Shown in pieces: positions 1-9,277 of a stretch of DNA of 63,301 nucleotides. Every line of letters starts with the position of its first letter. Within the stretch, counting starts at the first letter, position 1. The translations under genes and the position numbers were made by a program. Under the pieces are notes generated by a model. The model saw only the letters and a list, made by a program, of their open reading frames with translations. It made no database searches and was not told where the DNA came from. The stretch is from the NCBI RefSeq assembly GCF_000276605.1, contig NZ_AKJX01000155.1, forward strand, positions 1-63,301. The letters run 5' to 3'. The DNA comes from Acidovorax sp. CF316 (GTDB lineage: Bacteria > Pseudomonadota > Gammaproteobacteria > Burkholderiales > Burkholderiaceae_C).

Positions 1-621
1 ATATTCAGTGGAATTCAACAGCACCATCCACTATTAAGCTTACGGAAGTTTCCCTGCCGCGCGACCGCGATGTGAATTTTTGAGAGCACCGCATGAGGCA
101 GCTTCTCGCGCAAGGTCTGCAGGTCTGCAAGCGTTGGCTGGACCAACTGGACCTTCAACCCGCCAGCGCTTTTGGGAAAAACTGCCTTGCACTCAAACTG
201 GCGGAAAGGGCTCCTACTGACCCGGCTCATGTGCCTGTGCGGCAACTCAATCTCGATGAGATCGATGCGGGCGGAGAACTGGGAGCTTGGCGTCGAGATA
301 GATCCAATGTTCATGAAGTAATGAAAAAACGTGGCACACGCGGCCACTGAAAATTCATTATTGGAAGTTGAGATCTCTGCTCTTCGGTCAATGTGTATTA
401 ATTTGTATCAGGGCTGTGCAGGCCTTGTGAGCACTCCTTCGCGGTTACGACACCATGCTACGATTCCGACAACGGTAGGGCGATGTAGGCGCCTTCTTCT
501 CTTTTAAATCAATGGTTTGCGTCGGTATGCAAACTATGGGGCGGGTTCCCTTCACCCGCTCCAGTTCTTCTCTCGGACGTCCGTCCTCTCCCCCTGGTTC
601 CTGTTCCCCCGAGCCACGCAG
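1..621. other. left-edge region without a confident gene
   Basis: This stretch is visibly less GC-rich than the rest of the window. An open frame on the minus strand (347 to 15, about 110 codons, GTG or internal ATG start) contains the phrase DLIEIELPHRHMSRV and could be the remnant of a real protein, but I recognise no family and see no ribosome-binding site. A shorter plus-strand frame (93-350) overlaps it. A small inverted repeat, GCGGGT/ACCCGC (541-559), lies downstream of the chemoreceptor gene but has no T-tract. Between 350 and 621 I see nothing else. Confidence 0.4.
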
Positions 622-2643
622 TCAGCGTGCCGCGCTGAGGCGCGCCTGCGGCTTGCCGCGCAGGGCCGGCACAGGGTGCGCGCCGCCGCTGCCCAGCTCA
701 AACTGCGCAACGGCCCCGACCATCTGCTCGGCCTGGGTGCGCAGGCTGCTGGCAGCGGCCGCCATCTCCTCCACCAGGGCGGCATTCTGCTGCGTGGCCT
801 GGTCGAGCTGGGTGACGGCTTCGCCCACCTGGCCGACGCCGGCGGTCTGCTCGCTGCTGGCAGCGCTGATCTCGGCGACCATGCTGGCCACGCGCCCGAT
901 GGACTGCACGACCTCCTGCATGGTGGCTCCGGCCTGGTCGGCCAGCACCGAGCCCTGCTGCACCATGGCGCTGCTGGCCCCGATCAATTCCTTGATGGCC
1001 TTGGCCTCGGCCGCCGTGCGCTGCGCCAGGCTGCGCACCTCGGCAGCCACCACGGCAAAGCCGCGGCCCTGCTCGCCCGCGCGCGCGGCTTCCACGGCGG
1101 CGTTGAGCGCCAGGATGTTGGTCTGGAAGGCGATGCCGTCGATCACGCCGATGATGTCGGCAATCTTCTGGCTGCTGGTGTTGATGCCATGCATGGTGCT
1201 GACCACCTGGGACACGACCTTGCCGCCATCGGTCGCCACCTGGCTGGCGCGCACGGCCAGCTGGTTGGCCTGGGCGGCACCGTCCGCGTTGTGGCGGATG
1301 GTCGCGCCCAGCTCTTCCATGCTGGCCGAGGTCTGCTCCAGCGAACTGGCCTGGCTTTCGGTGCGGGCCGACAGGTCCTGGTTGCCCTGGGCGATCTGGG
1401 AGCTGGCGGCCGACACGCTTTCGGCACTGGCGCGCACCGTGCCCAGGCTCTCCAGCAGGCGCAGGCGAAAGCCTTCCATGGCCTGCGCCAGCGTGCCGAT
1501 CTCGTCGCGGGACTTTATGCTGACGCCGTGCGTCAGGTCACCCTGCGCGAGGTAGCCCAGGGCCGTGCTCAACTGCTGCACCGGTGCGCCCACCAGGCGC
1601 CGGGTGGCCTGCACCAGCACCACGGCCAGCAGCACCAGCGCCACCAGCACCCCCAGCCACAGCCAGGTCAATGCGCTGCGCGCCTCTCCCGTGAGCTCGG
1701 CCACAGGCGCCTCGGCCACGACGGCCCAGTTCCAGGGCTTGTAGCGTTCCACCGCAACATAGCGGCGCGCGCTGGCATTGCCGGAAGGGCGCGGGGACCA
1801 GGACGCCTCGAAGTCGCCGGACTGCTCCGCCGCCGTGAGGGATGCGAGCCAGGCCTTGCCCTCCTCCCCCTTCTCGTCCACGACCGGCGGCGTGCCCGAG
1901 CCGCCCAGGCCTGTGATGCGGCCGCGCGCCGGCCCCGACGAGACGTCGACCGCGTAGACGGCCCCTGTGTCGAACAGCTTGCGGCTGGCCATCAGTTCGC
2001 CCAGGCTGCCCAGGATGGGCGCGATGTCGGAGCCGATGAACAGGATGCCAATGGTGCGGTTGCCCTCGCGGATGGGTTCGTACACGGTCATGTAGTCCCG
2101 GCCGAACAGGTTGGCGCGGCCGATGTAGGGCTTGCCCTCGGCCATGAGCGCATAGGCCGGGTGCTTGCGGTCCAGCAGGGTCTTGAAGGCACGCTCGCCG
2201 TCCTGCTTCTTGAGCGAGGTGGTCACGCGGATGAAGTCATCGCCCGTGCGCGCGAAGATCGTCGCCACCGCACCCTGGGCGTCGCTGGAAAAGCGGTCCA
2301 CCAGTTCGAAATTGCCATTGAGCGGGTTGCCCTGAAAGCTCAATACCGCCTCGGGCTTGCCATCGGCACCAGGCTGCTCGGCCAGGCTGAAAGCCCCCGC
2401 AAAGCGTGATTTCAACAGGCCGAAATCACGCCGTGCCAGTTGCTGGGCCGATTCGTCCATGGTCTTGACCAGGGTGGCGACCTGCAATGCGTATTGCCGC
2501 ACCTCGCCTCGGGACGCTGCACCAAAGCTCTTCCACACCATGCTGCTGACCAGGGCCATGGTGGACAGCAGCACCACCAGCAGGCTGGCCAGGGCCACGA
2601 AGGACAGCTTGAAGGCAATGGATCGGGAGGCAAAATTTCTCAT
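622..2643 (-). CDS. methyl-accepting chemotaxis protein with periplasmic Cache-type sensor
   Basis: A membrane chemoreceptor that senses a periplasmic ligand and signals to CheA/CheW. The protein has 673 residues. An N-terminal membrane helix lies at about 9-32, followed by a large periplasmic region (about 40-300) with Cache-like features ([17 protein letters not shown]). A second helix (about 305-328), a HAMP segment and a long signalling coiled coil follow. The conserved hairpin tip ([18 protein letters not shown]) is at about 512-529. No C-terminal CheR/CheB-docking pentapeptide is seen. The start at 2643 has GAAGGG about 9 bases upstream; an in-frame ATG at 2673 is possible but poorly spaced. 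It stands alone: the 281 bases upstream hold no gene. The ligand is unknown. Confidence 0.93.
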   Translation of the reverse strand: MRNFASRSIAFKLSFVALASLLVVLLSTMALVSSMVWKSFGAASRGEVRQYALQVATLVKTMDESAQQLARRDFGLLKSRFAGAFSLAEQPGADGKPEAVLSFQGNPLNGNFELVDRFSSDAQGAVATIFARTGDDFIRVTTSLKKQDGERAFKTLLDRKHPAYALMAEGKPYIGRANLFGRDYMTVYEPIREGNRTIGILFIGSDIAPILGSLGELMASRKLFDTGAVYAVDVSSGPARGRITGLGGSGTPPVVDEKGEEGKAWLASLTAAEQSGDFEASWSPRPSGNASARRYVAVERYKPWNWAVVAEAPVAELTGEARSALTWLWLGVLVALVLLAVVLVQATRRLVGAPVQQLSTALGYLAQGDLTHGVSIKSRDEIGTLAQAMEGFRLRLLESLGTVRASAESVSAASSQIAQGNQDLSARTESQASSLEQTSASMEELGATIRHNADGAAQANQLAVRASQVATDGGKVVSQVVSTMHGINTSSQKIADIIGVIDGIAFQTNILALNAAVEAARAGEQGRGFAVVAAEVRSLAQRTAAEAKAIKELIGASSAMVQQGSVLADQAGATMQEVVQSIGRVASMVAEISAASSEQTAGVGQVGEAVTQLDQATQQNAALVEEMAAAASSLRTQAEQMVGAVAQFELGSGGAHPVPALRGKPQARLSAAR

Positions 2644-2924
2644 GGCATGGACCCTTCGAATAAAAATATTCAAATGTCAATAGGTGTTTTCAATCAGTCC
2701 AAATGTAAACGCCGCCGTCAGCCCTCCGGCATTGGCCCGGCATCGCCTGGGGCCATCTGTCTCCATCTTGCGTCTTTGTGACGCATAAAGGCCAGCCCCG
2801 CAAGCGTGCAAACAGCAATGCGCAGCCCGAACCCCTGCATGGATACACTGCAGCACGCCCCCGGCAGCCCTGTATCCGGGCTTGCCAGGGAGGCTGGTCG
2901 CATCCACCCAGGAGCCCGCTGAAC

Positions 2925-3725
2925 ATGACCCCCGACACACTCCTCGCGCACTACGACAGCGGCCTGCTGTGGCCTGCCCAGGCAGCCGCGGGCATCGAGG
3001 GCGATGTGCCCACCGCCTACCAGCAGGCCCTGGCCGTGCGCGCGTTGCGCACTGCCCGCGGCGAGGTGCCCCGCGGCTACAAGATCGGCTTCACCAACCG
3101 CAATATCTGGGCGCACTACAACGTGTTCGGGCCGATCTGGGGCACGGTATGGTCGACCACGCTGGGTTTCTGCGCGGGTGACGGCAGCGTGTCGCTGGAC
3201 CACTGCGCCCAGCCACGCCTGGAGCCCGAGGCGGTCTTCGGCCTGAAGGCCACGCCGGCGCCTGATGCGTCGCTGGACGATCTGTTCGATGCCATCGACT
3301 GGGTGGCGCCGGGTTTGGAGATCGTGCAGTCGCACCAGCCGGGCTGGAAGTTCACCGCCGCCCAGACCGTGGCCGACAGCGCGCTGCATGCGCGGCTGCT
3401 GGTGGGCCCGCAACGCCCGGTGCGCGAATTCGCCCGCTCGGCGGCCGGGCTCGACCAGCAGCTGGCGGCCGCGCGCGTATCGCTGCTGCGCGATGGCGAA
3501 GCGGTGGAACAGGGCCAGGGCGCCAACGTCCTGGGCGGCCCCTTGAACGCCCTGCACCATTTCCTGAAAGAACTGCGCGCCTGCCCCGGTGCGCCGGACC
3601 TGCAGCCCGGCGACGTGGTGACCACCGGCACCTGGACCGATGCCTGGCCCGTGCAGCCCGGCCAGCACTGGAGCGCGGATTTCGACGCGCCGCTGTCGCG
3701 GCTGTCGGTCACATTCCGGGGTTAA
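2925..3725 (+). CDS. 2-keto-4-pentenoate hydratase-like protein (MhpD/fumarylacetoacetase superfamily)
   Basis: Predicted to hydrate 2-oxopent-4-enoate-type acids from meta-cleavage pathways, or to act on a related 2-oxo acid. The protein has 266 residues, the usual length for MhpD/HpaH/DmpE. Family landmarks are RGYKIGFTN near residue 52, the metal-ligand segment PRLEPEAVFG, and GTWTDAWPVQPG near the C-terminus. The ATG at 2925 has GGAG 10 bases upstream; an earlier in-frame start at 2778 would add a non-homologous tail. No aldolase or dehydrogenase partner lies next to it, so the exact substrate is open. It is convergent with the next gene, and the two stop codons share the palindrome GTTAAC. 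Confidence 0.85.
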   Translation: MTPDTLLAHYDSGLLWPAQAAAGIEGDVPTAYQQALAVRALRTARGEVPRGYKIGFTNRNIWAHYNVFGPIWGTVWSTTLGFCAGDGSVSLDHCAQPRLEPEAVFGLKATPAPDASLDDLFDAIDWVAPGLEIVQSHQPGWKFTAAQTVADSALHARLLVGPQRPVREFARSAAGLDQQLAAARVSLLRDGEAVEQGQGANVLGGPLNALHHFLKELRACPGAPDLQPGDVVTTGTWTDAWPVQPGQHWSADFDAPLSRLSVTFRG

Positions 3726-4414
3726 CGCTTCGCGTACTGCTGTGCTCCGAACAGCACCTCGCGCGCCCGTTCATCGTGAGCGGGCTTGCGCAGGTCGGCC
3801 AGTACGGCGATGCCACGCTGCACGGCGGGGCGGCTGCCCACGGTGGCAAACCAGCGTTCGAGGTGCGGGTGGTCCGACAGGATGATGCCCTGCTTTTCCC
3901 AGTTGCGCAGCCAGGGCCATACCGCGATGTCGGCAATCGAGTATTGCTCGCCGCCCAGCCAGGGGCTGGCCGCCAACCGCCGCTCGATCACGCCATAGAG
4001 TCGCTTCGCTTCGTTGGTGTAGCGGTCGATGGCGTAGGGAATCTTCTCGGGCGCATACAGCCTGAAATGGTGGTTCTGCCCCAACATGGGCCCCACGCCG
4101 CCCATCTGGAACATGAGCCACTGCAGCACCTCGTAGCGCCCCCGATCACCGGGCGGCAGAAAGCGCCCGGTCTTGCCCGCCAGGTACAGCAGGATGGCGC
4201 CCGACTCGAACAGGGTGATGGGTTCACCGCCCGGGCCTTCAGGGTCCCGGATCGCCGGGATCTTGTTGTTCGGGCTGATGGCCAGGAACTCGGGCCGGAA
4301 CTGCTCGCCCGTGCCGATGTTCACGGGGTGTGCCCGGTAAGGCAGGCCGCACTCCTCCAGTAGGATGTGGACCTTGTGGCCATTGGGCGTGGCCCAGGAA
4401 TAGACGTCGATCAT
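3722..4414 (-). CDS. glutathione S-transferase family protein (YfcG/YghU-like, nu class)
   Basis: A cytoplasmic thiol-disulfide oxidoreductase or glutathione-conjugating enzyme. Its 230 residues comprise an N-terminal thioredoxin fold with TPNGHKVHILLEE at 9-21, the motif family YfcG/YghU use to bind glutathione without a classical Tyr. NNKIPAI and the ESGAILLYLA segment complete the glutathione site. A helical C-terminal domain carries the YSIADIAVWPW cap motif. It is the last gene of the minus-strand unit starting at 12035, three bases after the receptor gene at 4418, so it may protect against or process an electrophilic intermediate of that pathway. That role is inference. Confidence 0.88.
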   Translation of the reverse strand: MIDVYSWATPNGHKVHILLEECGLPYRAHPVNIGTGEQFRPEFLAISPNNKIPAIRDPEGPGGEPITLFESGAILLYLAGKTGRFLPPGDRGRYEVLQWLMFQMGGVGPMLGQNHHFRLYAPEKIPYAIDRYTNEAKRLYGVIERRLAASPWLGGEQYSIADIAVWPWLRNWEKQGIILSDHPHLERWFATVGSRPAVQRGIAVLADLRKPAHDERAREVLFGAQQYAKR

Positions 4415-4417
4415 CGG

Positions 4418-5377
4418 TCACTCCACCTTCACGTTGGCGTTCTTCACGCGCTCGAGCTGGGCCCTGCCGGCCCCGGCGGCCCAGGCACCGAACTCCGCCA
4501 CGGACTTGAAGGGCGCTGCCTCGTTGCCGGTGGACAGCAGCTTCTCCTGCACCTGCGGGTCGGCCAGCACCTTGTTGGACGCAGCAACCAGGCGCGCATG
4601 CACCTCGGGCGGCAGCCTGGCCGGGCCGAACAGGCCGAACCAGAACGAGAACTCGAAACCCGGCAGCCCCTGCGAGTCGAGCGTGGGCACGCCGGGCGCC
4701 ACGGCCGAGGGCTGCTGCGTGGTCACGCCCAGCATCTTCACCACGCCTTGGCGGCCCAGGGGCAGCACCGAGGCCGCGGTACCGAACGACAGGTCCACCT
4801 CGCCGGTGGCCACGGCCTGCAGCGCCGGTGCGCCGCCTTTGAAGGGGATGTGCACCATGGCCGCGTCGATGGCCTTTTCGAAGGTCAGCGCCGCCAGGTG
4901 CGGTGAGCCGCCGGTGCCCGACGAGGCGTAGTTGAGCTGGCCCGGCCGCGCCCTGGCCGTGGCCACCAGATCCTTGAGCTGCGTGATGCCGCTCTTGGGG
5001 CTGACCGCCAGCACCAGCGGCGAGACAGTCAGGCGGTTGATGGGCGTGAAATCTGCAGGGGTGTAGCGCACGCCGTACAGGTGCTGGTCGATGCCGTAGA
5101 GCGTGCCCGTGGCCAGGCCGATGGTGTATCCGTCGGCCGGTGCACGCGACAGCAGGGTGGAAGCCAGTGTGCTGCCGGCGCCGGGCTTGTTGTCGACGAC
5201 GATGCCCTGCCCCAGCTCCCTGCCCATGGCCTCGGCCACGATGCGCGCGATGCCATCGCCCGCACCCGAGGGCGAATAGCCCACGATGAGGCGGATGGGT
5301 TTGGCGGGGTAGTCGCTGGCCTGGGCCGAGGCTGCCAGGCCCAGCAGCAGGGCCCAGGCAATGCAGTGCAGTTTCAT
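4418..5377 (-). CDS. Bug/TctC-type tripartite tricarboxylate transporter substrate-binding protein
   Basis: A periplasmic binding protein of the Bug family, which binds carboxylates and other small acids. The 319-residue protein starts with a signal peptide ending near ASAQA-SDYP. The ligand-binding signatures YPAKPIRLIVGYSPSGAGD and VVDNKPGAGS are both present. Start 5377 was chosen because it opens the signal peptide; the frame continues 39 codons further upstream. No TctA/TctB membrane genes are nearby, so it is an orphan receptor, as is common in Burkholderiales. It sits inside a catabolic operon that already encodes an ABC importer with its own receptor. Confidence 0.93.
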   Translation of the reverse strand: MKLHCIAWALLLGLAASAQASDYPAKPIRLIVGYSPSGAGDGIARIVAEAMGRELGQGIVVDNKPGAGSTLASTLLSRAPADGYTIGLATGTLYGIDQHLYGVRYTPADFTPINRLTVSPLVLAVSPKSGITQLKDLVATARARPGQLNYASSGTGGSPHLAALTFEKAIDAAMVHIPFKGGAPALQAVATGEVDLSFGTAASVLPLGRQGVVKMLGVTTQQPSAVAPGVPTLDSQGLPGFEFSFWFGLFGPARLPPEVHARLVAASNKVLADPQVQEKLLSTGNEAAPFKSVAEFGAWAAGAGRAQLERVKNANVKVE

Positions 5378-5405
5378 GGCGGAGGTCTCCGTTGCCGGCC
5401 GTTCA

Positions 5406-6155
5406 TCACCGGCCCGTGAATTGGGGCGCGCGCTTTTGCGCCCAGGCCGCCTGGCCTTCGCGCAGGTCGGCCGACTGGTAGGCGCGCAAGGCATCGGCGT
5501 TGAAGGCTTCCACGTCCAGCGTGCCCCGGGCCATGCGGTTGAGGTGGCGCTTCATGCCCACCAGGGCCAGCGGCGCCATGCTGGCGCAGTCGCGCGCCAG
5601 GTCGGCCACCTCCTGCTCCAGCTGCGCCGCCTCCACCAGCTGCGTGAGGTAGCCGATGCGCAGCATCTGCGCCGCACCGATCTTGCGCGCGGTGAGGAAC
5701 AGCAGCTTGGCATGGTCCAGCCCCAGCCGGCTCACATAGCGCTCCATGCCCGAGCGGTAGTAGTGCAGGCCCAGTCGCGCGGCCGGCATGAACATGTCGA
5801 TGCCCTCGGCCCCCACGCGAAAGTCGCAGGCCAGCGCCAGGTCGGTGGCACCGCCGTAGACGCCGCCGTGCAGCACGGCGATGGTCACGGGCCGCGCCAT
5901 CTCCAGCGCATCGACCATGCCGGCAAAGTCGATCTTGCGCGGGGCGCCGATGCTGCCGATGTCGTAGCCGCTGCAGAAGTATTTGCCGGTGCTGCGCAAT
6001 TGCAGCACCAGCAGTTCAGGGCGCGCATTGACCTGCTCGATCAGCCCGGCCAGGTGCTCCAGGTCATCGGCGGTGAGGCGGTTGGCCTGGTCGGGCCGGC
6101 GCAGGGTGATGGTGGCCACCGCGCCGTTGATGGTGAGTTCGGGAAGTGCGTTCAT
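5406..6155 (-). CDS. crotonase-fold protein (enoyl-CoA hydratase/isomerase family), atypical active site
   Basis: A cytoplasmic acyl-CoA enzyme of 249 residues. It shows the crotonase CoA-binding and oxyanion-hole segments (FCSGYDIG at 60-67 and GGVYGGATDLALACD). By my alignment, the first glutamate of classical enoyl-CoA hydratase is replaced by Asp105 and the second by Ala125 (MPAARLGL), so simple hydration of 2-enoyl-CoA is doubtful. Isomerase, hydrolase, dehalogenase-like or dienoyl-CoA chemistry is possible. It lies eight bases after a second crotonase in the same operon and is probably co-translated with it. The ATG at 6155 is preferred; one at 6167 would overlap the upstream gene. Confidence 0.88.
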   Translation of the reverse strand: MNALPELTINGAVATITLRRPDQANRLTADDLEHLAGLIEQVNARPELLVLQLRSTGKYFCSGYDIGSIGAPRKIDFAGMVDALEMARPVTIAVLHGGVYGGATDLALACDFRVGAEGIDMFMPAARLGLHYYRSGMERYVSRLGLDHAKLLFLTARKIGAAQMLRIGYLTQLVEAAQLEQEVADLARDCASMAPLALVGMKRHLNRMARGTLDVEAFNADALRAYQSADLREGQAAWAQKRAPQFTGR

Positions 6156-6163
6156 CGGGGATC

Positions 6164-6973
6164 TCATCGGCCTTGGAATTGGGGTTGGCGCTTGGCCAGG
6201 AAGGCGCGGCGGCCTTCCAGGTAGTCCTCGCTGTCGAAGCAGCGCAGCACCAGGGCTGCCACCGCGTCGGCGCCTTCGGCCGCATCGGAATAGTGCTCGA
6301 ATGCCTGCAGCGCCTGCTTGGCGGCATGCACGGTCAGCGGGGCATTGGCGACGATCTGCGCGGCATAGGCGGCCACGCGCTCCCCGAGCGGTGCGCCATC
6401 GTCGACCACGAAATTGACCAGGCCCACGCGCAGCGCCTCGTCGGCCTCCAGGAAGCGCGCGCTGAACAGGATGTCCTTGGCGGTGGACGGCCCGACCAGG
6501 CGCGCCAGCGCCGCCACGCCCCGGTAGTCGTAACCCAGGCCGAGCCGGGCTGCGGGGATGGCAAAGCGCGAGGATGCCGCCGCGAAGCGCACGTCGGCCG
6601 CCAGCGCGATCGCCAGGCCGCCGCCTACGCAATAGCCTTCGATCATGGCGATCAGCGGCTTGGTCAGCGAGGCCAGGCCGGCGTGGCCACGCGCGGCGAT
6701 CCCGTCGTAGGTCTGCTTCTGCGCCGCGTCCGCGCGGTGCTGCTCAAATTCCGAAATGTCGGCCCCCGAAACGAAGGCCTTGCCGCCCGCCCCTTTCATG
6801 ACCACGGCACGCACGGCCGGGTCGCGCTCGAAGGCCTCGGCCGCGATGCCCAGGCCCTGCCACATGTCCAGCGACATGGCGTTGCGCCGCTCGGGGTGGT
6901 TGAAGGTGATCCAGCCCACGCCGCCCTGCACCTCGGCCAGGATGCGTGGCGTTCCCAGGTCCAGCGCGCTCAT
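6164..6973 (-). CDS. crotonase-fold protein (enoyl-CoA hydratase/isomerase family), atypical active site
   Basis: An acyl-CoA enzyme of 269 residues. The oxyanion-hole signatures are present (AFVSGADISEF at 66-76 and EGYCVGGGLAIALAADVRF at 112-130). Both classical catalytic glutamates appear to be alanine (A121 and A141 by my alignment), while Asp149 sits in GLGYDYRG. That position carries the catalytic aspartate in dienoyl-CoA isomerase and 4-chlorobenzoyl-CoA dehalogenase. The reaction is therefore uncertain. Its start overlaps the stop of the CoA-transferase gene (ATGA), pointing to translational coupling and a shared pathway. Confidence 0.9.
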   Translation of the reverse strand: MSALDLGTPRILAEVQGGVGWITFNHPERRNAMSLDMWQGLGIAAEAFERDPAVRAVVMKGAGGKAFVSGADISEFEQHRADAAQKQTYDGIAARGHAGLASLTKPLIAMIEGYCVGGGLAIALAADVRFAAASSRFAIPAARLGLGYDYRGVAALARLVGPSTAKDILFSARFLEADEALRVGLVNFVVDDGAPLGERVAAYAAQIVANAPLTVHAAKQALQAFEHYSDAAEGADAVAALVLRCFDSEDYLEGRRAFLAKRQPQFQGR

Positions 6974-8193
6974 GCCACGGCCCCTTCGCTGCGCAGGGCA
7001 GTGATCGCTTCGGCGCCATAGCCCAGCTCGCGCAGCACGTCGTCGGTGTGTTCACCGGCATCGGGCGCGGCACGGTGGAAGACCTCGGCATGCGCGCAGG
7101 CCGACAGGTTGATGGGCGAGCGCAGCAGCTGCAACGCACCCAGCTCGGCATGGGGCGCCGGGCGCGTCATGCGCAGGTGCCGGGCCTGCGCATCCTCAAA
7201 GGCCTGGCCGATGTCATACACCGGCCCGCAGGGCACGCCGGCCTGGTTCAGGCGTTCCACGAGTTCGGCCACGCCGAACTGGCGCGTGATCGCACTGATG
7301 GCCTCCTCCAGCTCGCGCCGGTGGGCCAGGCGAGAAGGCTGGTCTTTGTAGCGTTCGTCCTGCGCCAGGTGCGGCGCCTGCAGAAAGTCGCAGAGCTTGG
7401 CCCACATGGCAGCGCCGGGCCCGCAGATGTTGACCTGGCCATCGCGCGCCTCGAAGGTACCCATGGGCACCAGCGTGGGGTGCGAATTGCCCTCCTGGCC
7501 CGGCACCTTGCCGTCCACGGTGTAGCGCGCGCCCTGGAAGTCGAGCTTGTTGAGCATGGCCTCGAGCAGCGAGGTGTGCACCCACTGGCCCTCACCCGTG
7601 CGCTCGCGGTGCAGCAGCGCCAGCAGGATGCCCTGGCCGAGGAACATGCCGGCCGTGGTGTCAGAAATGGCGATGCCGGTGCGGTACGGGCCGCGCCCCG
7701 GCTCGCCGGTGACGGAGCTGAGCCCGCTCATGCCCTGCACGATCTGGTCGAGCCCTGGCCGCTCGGCATACGGGCCGGTCTGCCCGAAGCCCGAGATGCT
7801 GGCCAGGATGATGCGCGGGTTCACCGCGCTCAGGGCTTCGTAGGTGAGCCCCAGGCGCTGCTTGACCGAGGAGCGGAAGTTCTCCACCACCACGTCGCTG
7901 CGCTCGACCAGCTGGCGCAGCACGCGCATGCCCTCGGCGGTCTTGAGGTTGACGCTCAGGCTGCGCTTGTTGCGGTGCAGGTTCTGCTCGTCGGAGCCGC
8001 GGCGCGGCCCCAGCGTGGGTTTGCGGTCGGGCGGGTCGATGCGCACGACGTCGGCACCCCAGTCGGCCAGCAGGCGCACAGCCACCGGGCCAGCGCGTGC
8101 GATGGTCAGGTCGAGCACGCGGTAGCCCGACAGCGGCATGGGAGCGGTGGCAGTGGGGGGGACTTGCATGGGGAGTTCGTTCATGGAGGACAT
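6970..8193 (-). CDS. CaiB/BaiF (class III) CoA-transferase
   Basis: Moves CoA between carboxylic acids, probably activating the substrate imported by the neighbouring transporter. The protein has 407 residues. It has the class III N-terminus (GYRVLDL, LLADWGADVVRIDPP), the NLHRNKRSLSVNLKT segment, ENFRSSV, and ASISGFGQTGPYA. The catalytic aspartate expected in this family after the DQIVQGMSG region lies in GPYRTGIAISD. The ATG at 8193 overlaps the ATPase stop by one base; a GTG at 8196 and an ATG at 8184 are alternatives. Donor and acceptor cannot be named from sequence. Confidence 0.92.
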   Translation of the reverse strand: MSSMNELPMQVPPTATAPMPLSGYRVLDLTIARAGPVAVRLLADWGADVVRIDPPDRKPTLGPRRGSDEQNLHRNKRSLSVNLKTAEGMRVLRQLVERSDVVVENFRSSVKQRLGLTYEALSAVNPRIILASISGFGQTGPYAERPGLDQIVQGMSGLSSVTGEPGRGPYRTGIAISDTTAGMFLGQGILLALLHRERTGEGQWVHTSLLEAMLNKLDFQGARYTVDGKVPGQEGNSHPTLVPMGTFEARDGQVNICGPGAAMWAKLCDFLQAPHLAQDERYKDQPSRLAHRRELEEAISAITRQFGVAELVERLNQAGVPCGPVYDIGQAFEDAQARHLRMTRPAPHAELGALQLLRSPINLSACAHAEVFHRAAPDAGEHTDDVLRELGYGAEAITALRSEGAVA

Positions 8194-9254
8194 CACTGCA
8201 CCGCTGCCACGGCTGCGGGATCGGCGTAGATCACCGATTGCTGCCCCACCTCGAGCACCATGGACGGCACCGCGTGGACCTTGAGCGTGCCGCCGCCCGC
8301 GCTGGGCTGCACCAGGTAGTGCCAGTACTCGCCCAGGTAGGTGCGGCCCACGACCGACACGGCACCCAGCGGCACGGCGCCATCGGGCCCGGCGCCCAGG
8401 TACAGCGACTGCGGGCGGATGGAGGCCTGCAGGCTGGCGCGGTCGCCATCCAGCCCGGCCTGCAGGGGAATGCCATCGGGCAGGCCGTCGAGCCGCATGT
8501 GCCCGCCCTGCACCGCCCCCTGCACCAGGTTGGTCTTGCCGATGAAGCCCGCGACGAAGGGCGTCTGCGGGCGGTTGTAGAGGTTCCAGGGCGTGTCGAT
8601 CTGCTCCAGGCGGCCCTGGTGCAGCACGGCGATGCGGTCGGAGATGGCCATCGCCTCGGTCTGGTCGTGCGTGACGTAGACGGTGGTGAAGCGGAATTCG
8701 TCGTGCAGGCGGCGGATTTCCGCGGCCATTTCCTCGCGCAGGTTTGCGTCGAGGTTGGACAGCGGCTCGTCGAGCAACAACACCTCGGGCCGCACGATCA
8801 TGGCCCGGGCCAGGGCCACGCGCTGCTGCTGCCCGCCCGACAGCTCGGCCGGGTAGCGCTGCGCGTAGGGGCCGAGCTTGACCACGTCGAGCATCTCCTT
8901 GACGCGCTGCGCGGTCTCGGCCGCGGGCGTCTTGCGCACCTGCAGGCCGAAGCCCACGTTCTCGGCCACGGTCATGTTGGGCCAGATGGCATAGCTCTGG
9001 AAGATCATCGACATGCCGCGGTGCTCGGGCGGCACCGAGCGCGTGGGCGTGGAGACCTCGCGCCCGTCCACCAGGATGGCGCCGGCGCTGGGTTCGATGA
9101 AGCCCGCGATCATGCGCAAGGTGGTGGTCTTGCCGCAGCCCGAGGGGCCCAGCAGGGTGACCAGTTCGCCGCGCCGCAGTTGCAGGGACACGCCGTCCAC
9201 CACGGACGCGCTGCCGTAGTTCTTGCGCAGGTCTTTGAGTTCGAGTTTGGACAT
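8193..9254 (-). CDS. ABC transporter ATP-binding protein, FbpC/PotA type
   Basis: The energising subunit of an importer whose permease and receptor lie immediately upstream. The protein has 353 residues. Walker A is GPSGCGKTT (36-44), the signature is LSGGQQQR, Walker B is VLLLDEP and the H-loop is YVTHD. The C-terminal third is a TOBE-like domain typical of iron(III), spermidine and 2-aminoethylphosphonate importers. An ATG at 9278 that overlaps the permease stop (TGATG) would add eight residues and allow coupling; neither start has a clear Shine-Dalgarno sequence. The linked CoA enzymes argue for an organic substrate rather than iron. Confidence 0.92.
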   Translation of the reverse strand: MSKLELKDLRKNYGSASVVDGVSLQLRRGELVTLLGPSGCGKTTTLRMIAGFIEPSAGAILVDGREVSTPTRSVPPEHRGMSMIFQSYAIWPNMTVAENVGFGLQVRKTPAAETAQRVKEMLDVVKLGPYAQRYPAELSGGQQQRVALARAMIVRPEVLLLDEPLSNLDANLREEMAAEIRRLHDEFRFTTVYVTHDQTEAMAISDRIAVLHQGRLEQIDTPWNLYNRPQTPFVAGFIGKTNLVQGAVQGGHMRLDGLPDGIPLQAGLDGDRASLQASIRPQSLYLGAGPDGAVPLGAVSVVGRTYLGEYWHYLVQPSAGGGTLKVHAVPSMVLEVGQQSVIYADPAAVAAVQ

Positions 9255-9277
9255 TTTTTGTTTGCTTTCTGAATGCA

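Noticed and set aside
517..2409. A 630-codon plus-strand frame across the chemoreceptor gene
   Set aside because: It is antisense to a fully intact receptor with all signature motifs, has no ribosome-binding site, and shows a shadow-like His/Gln/Gly-rich composition.
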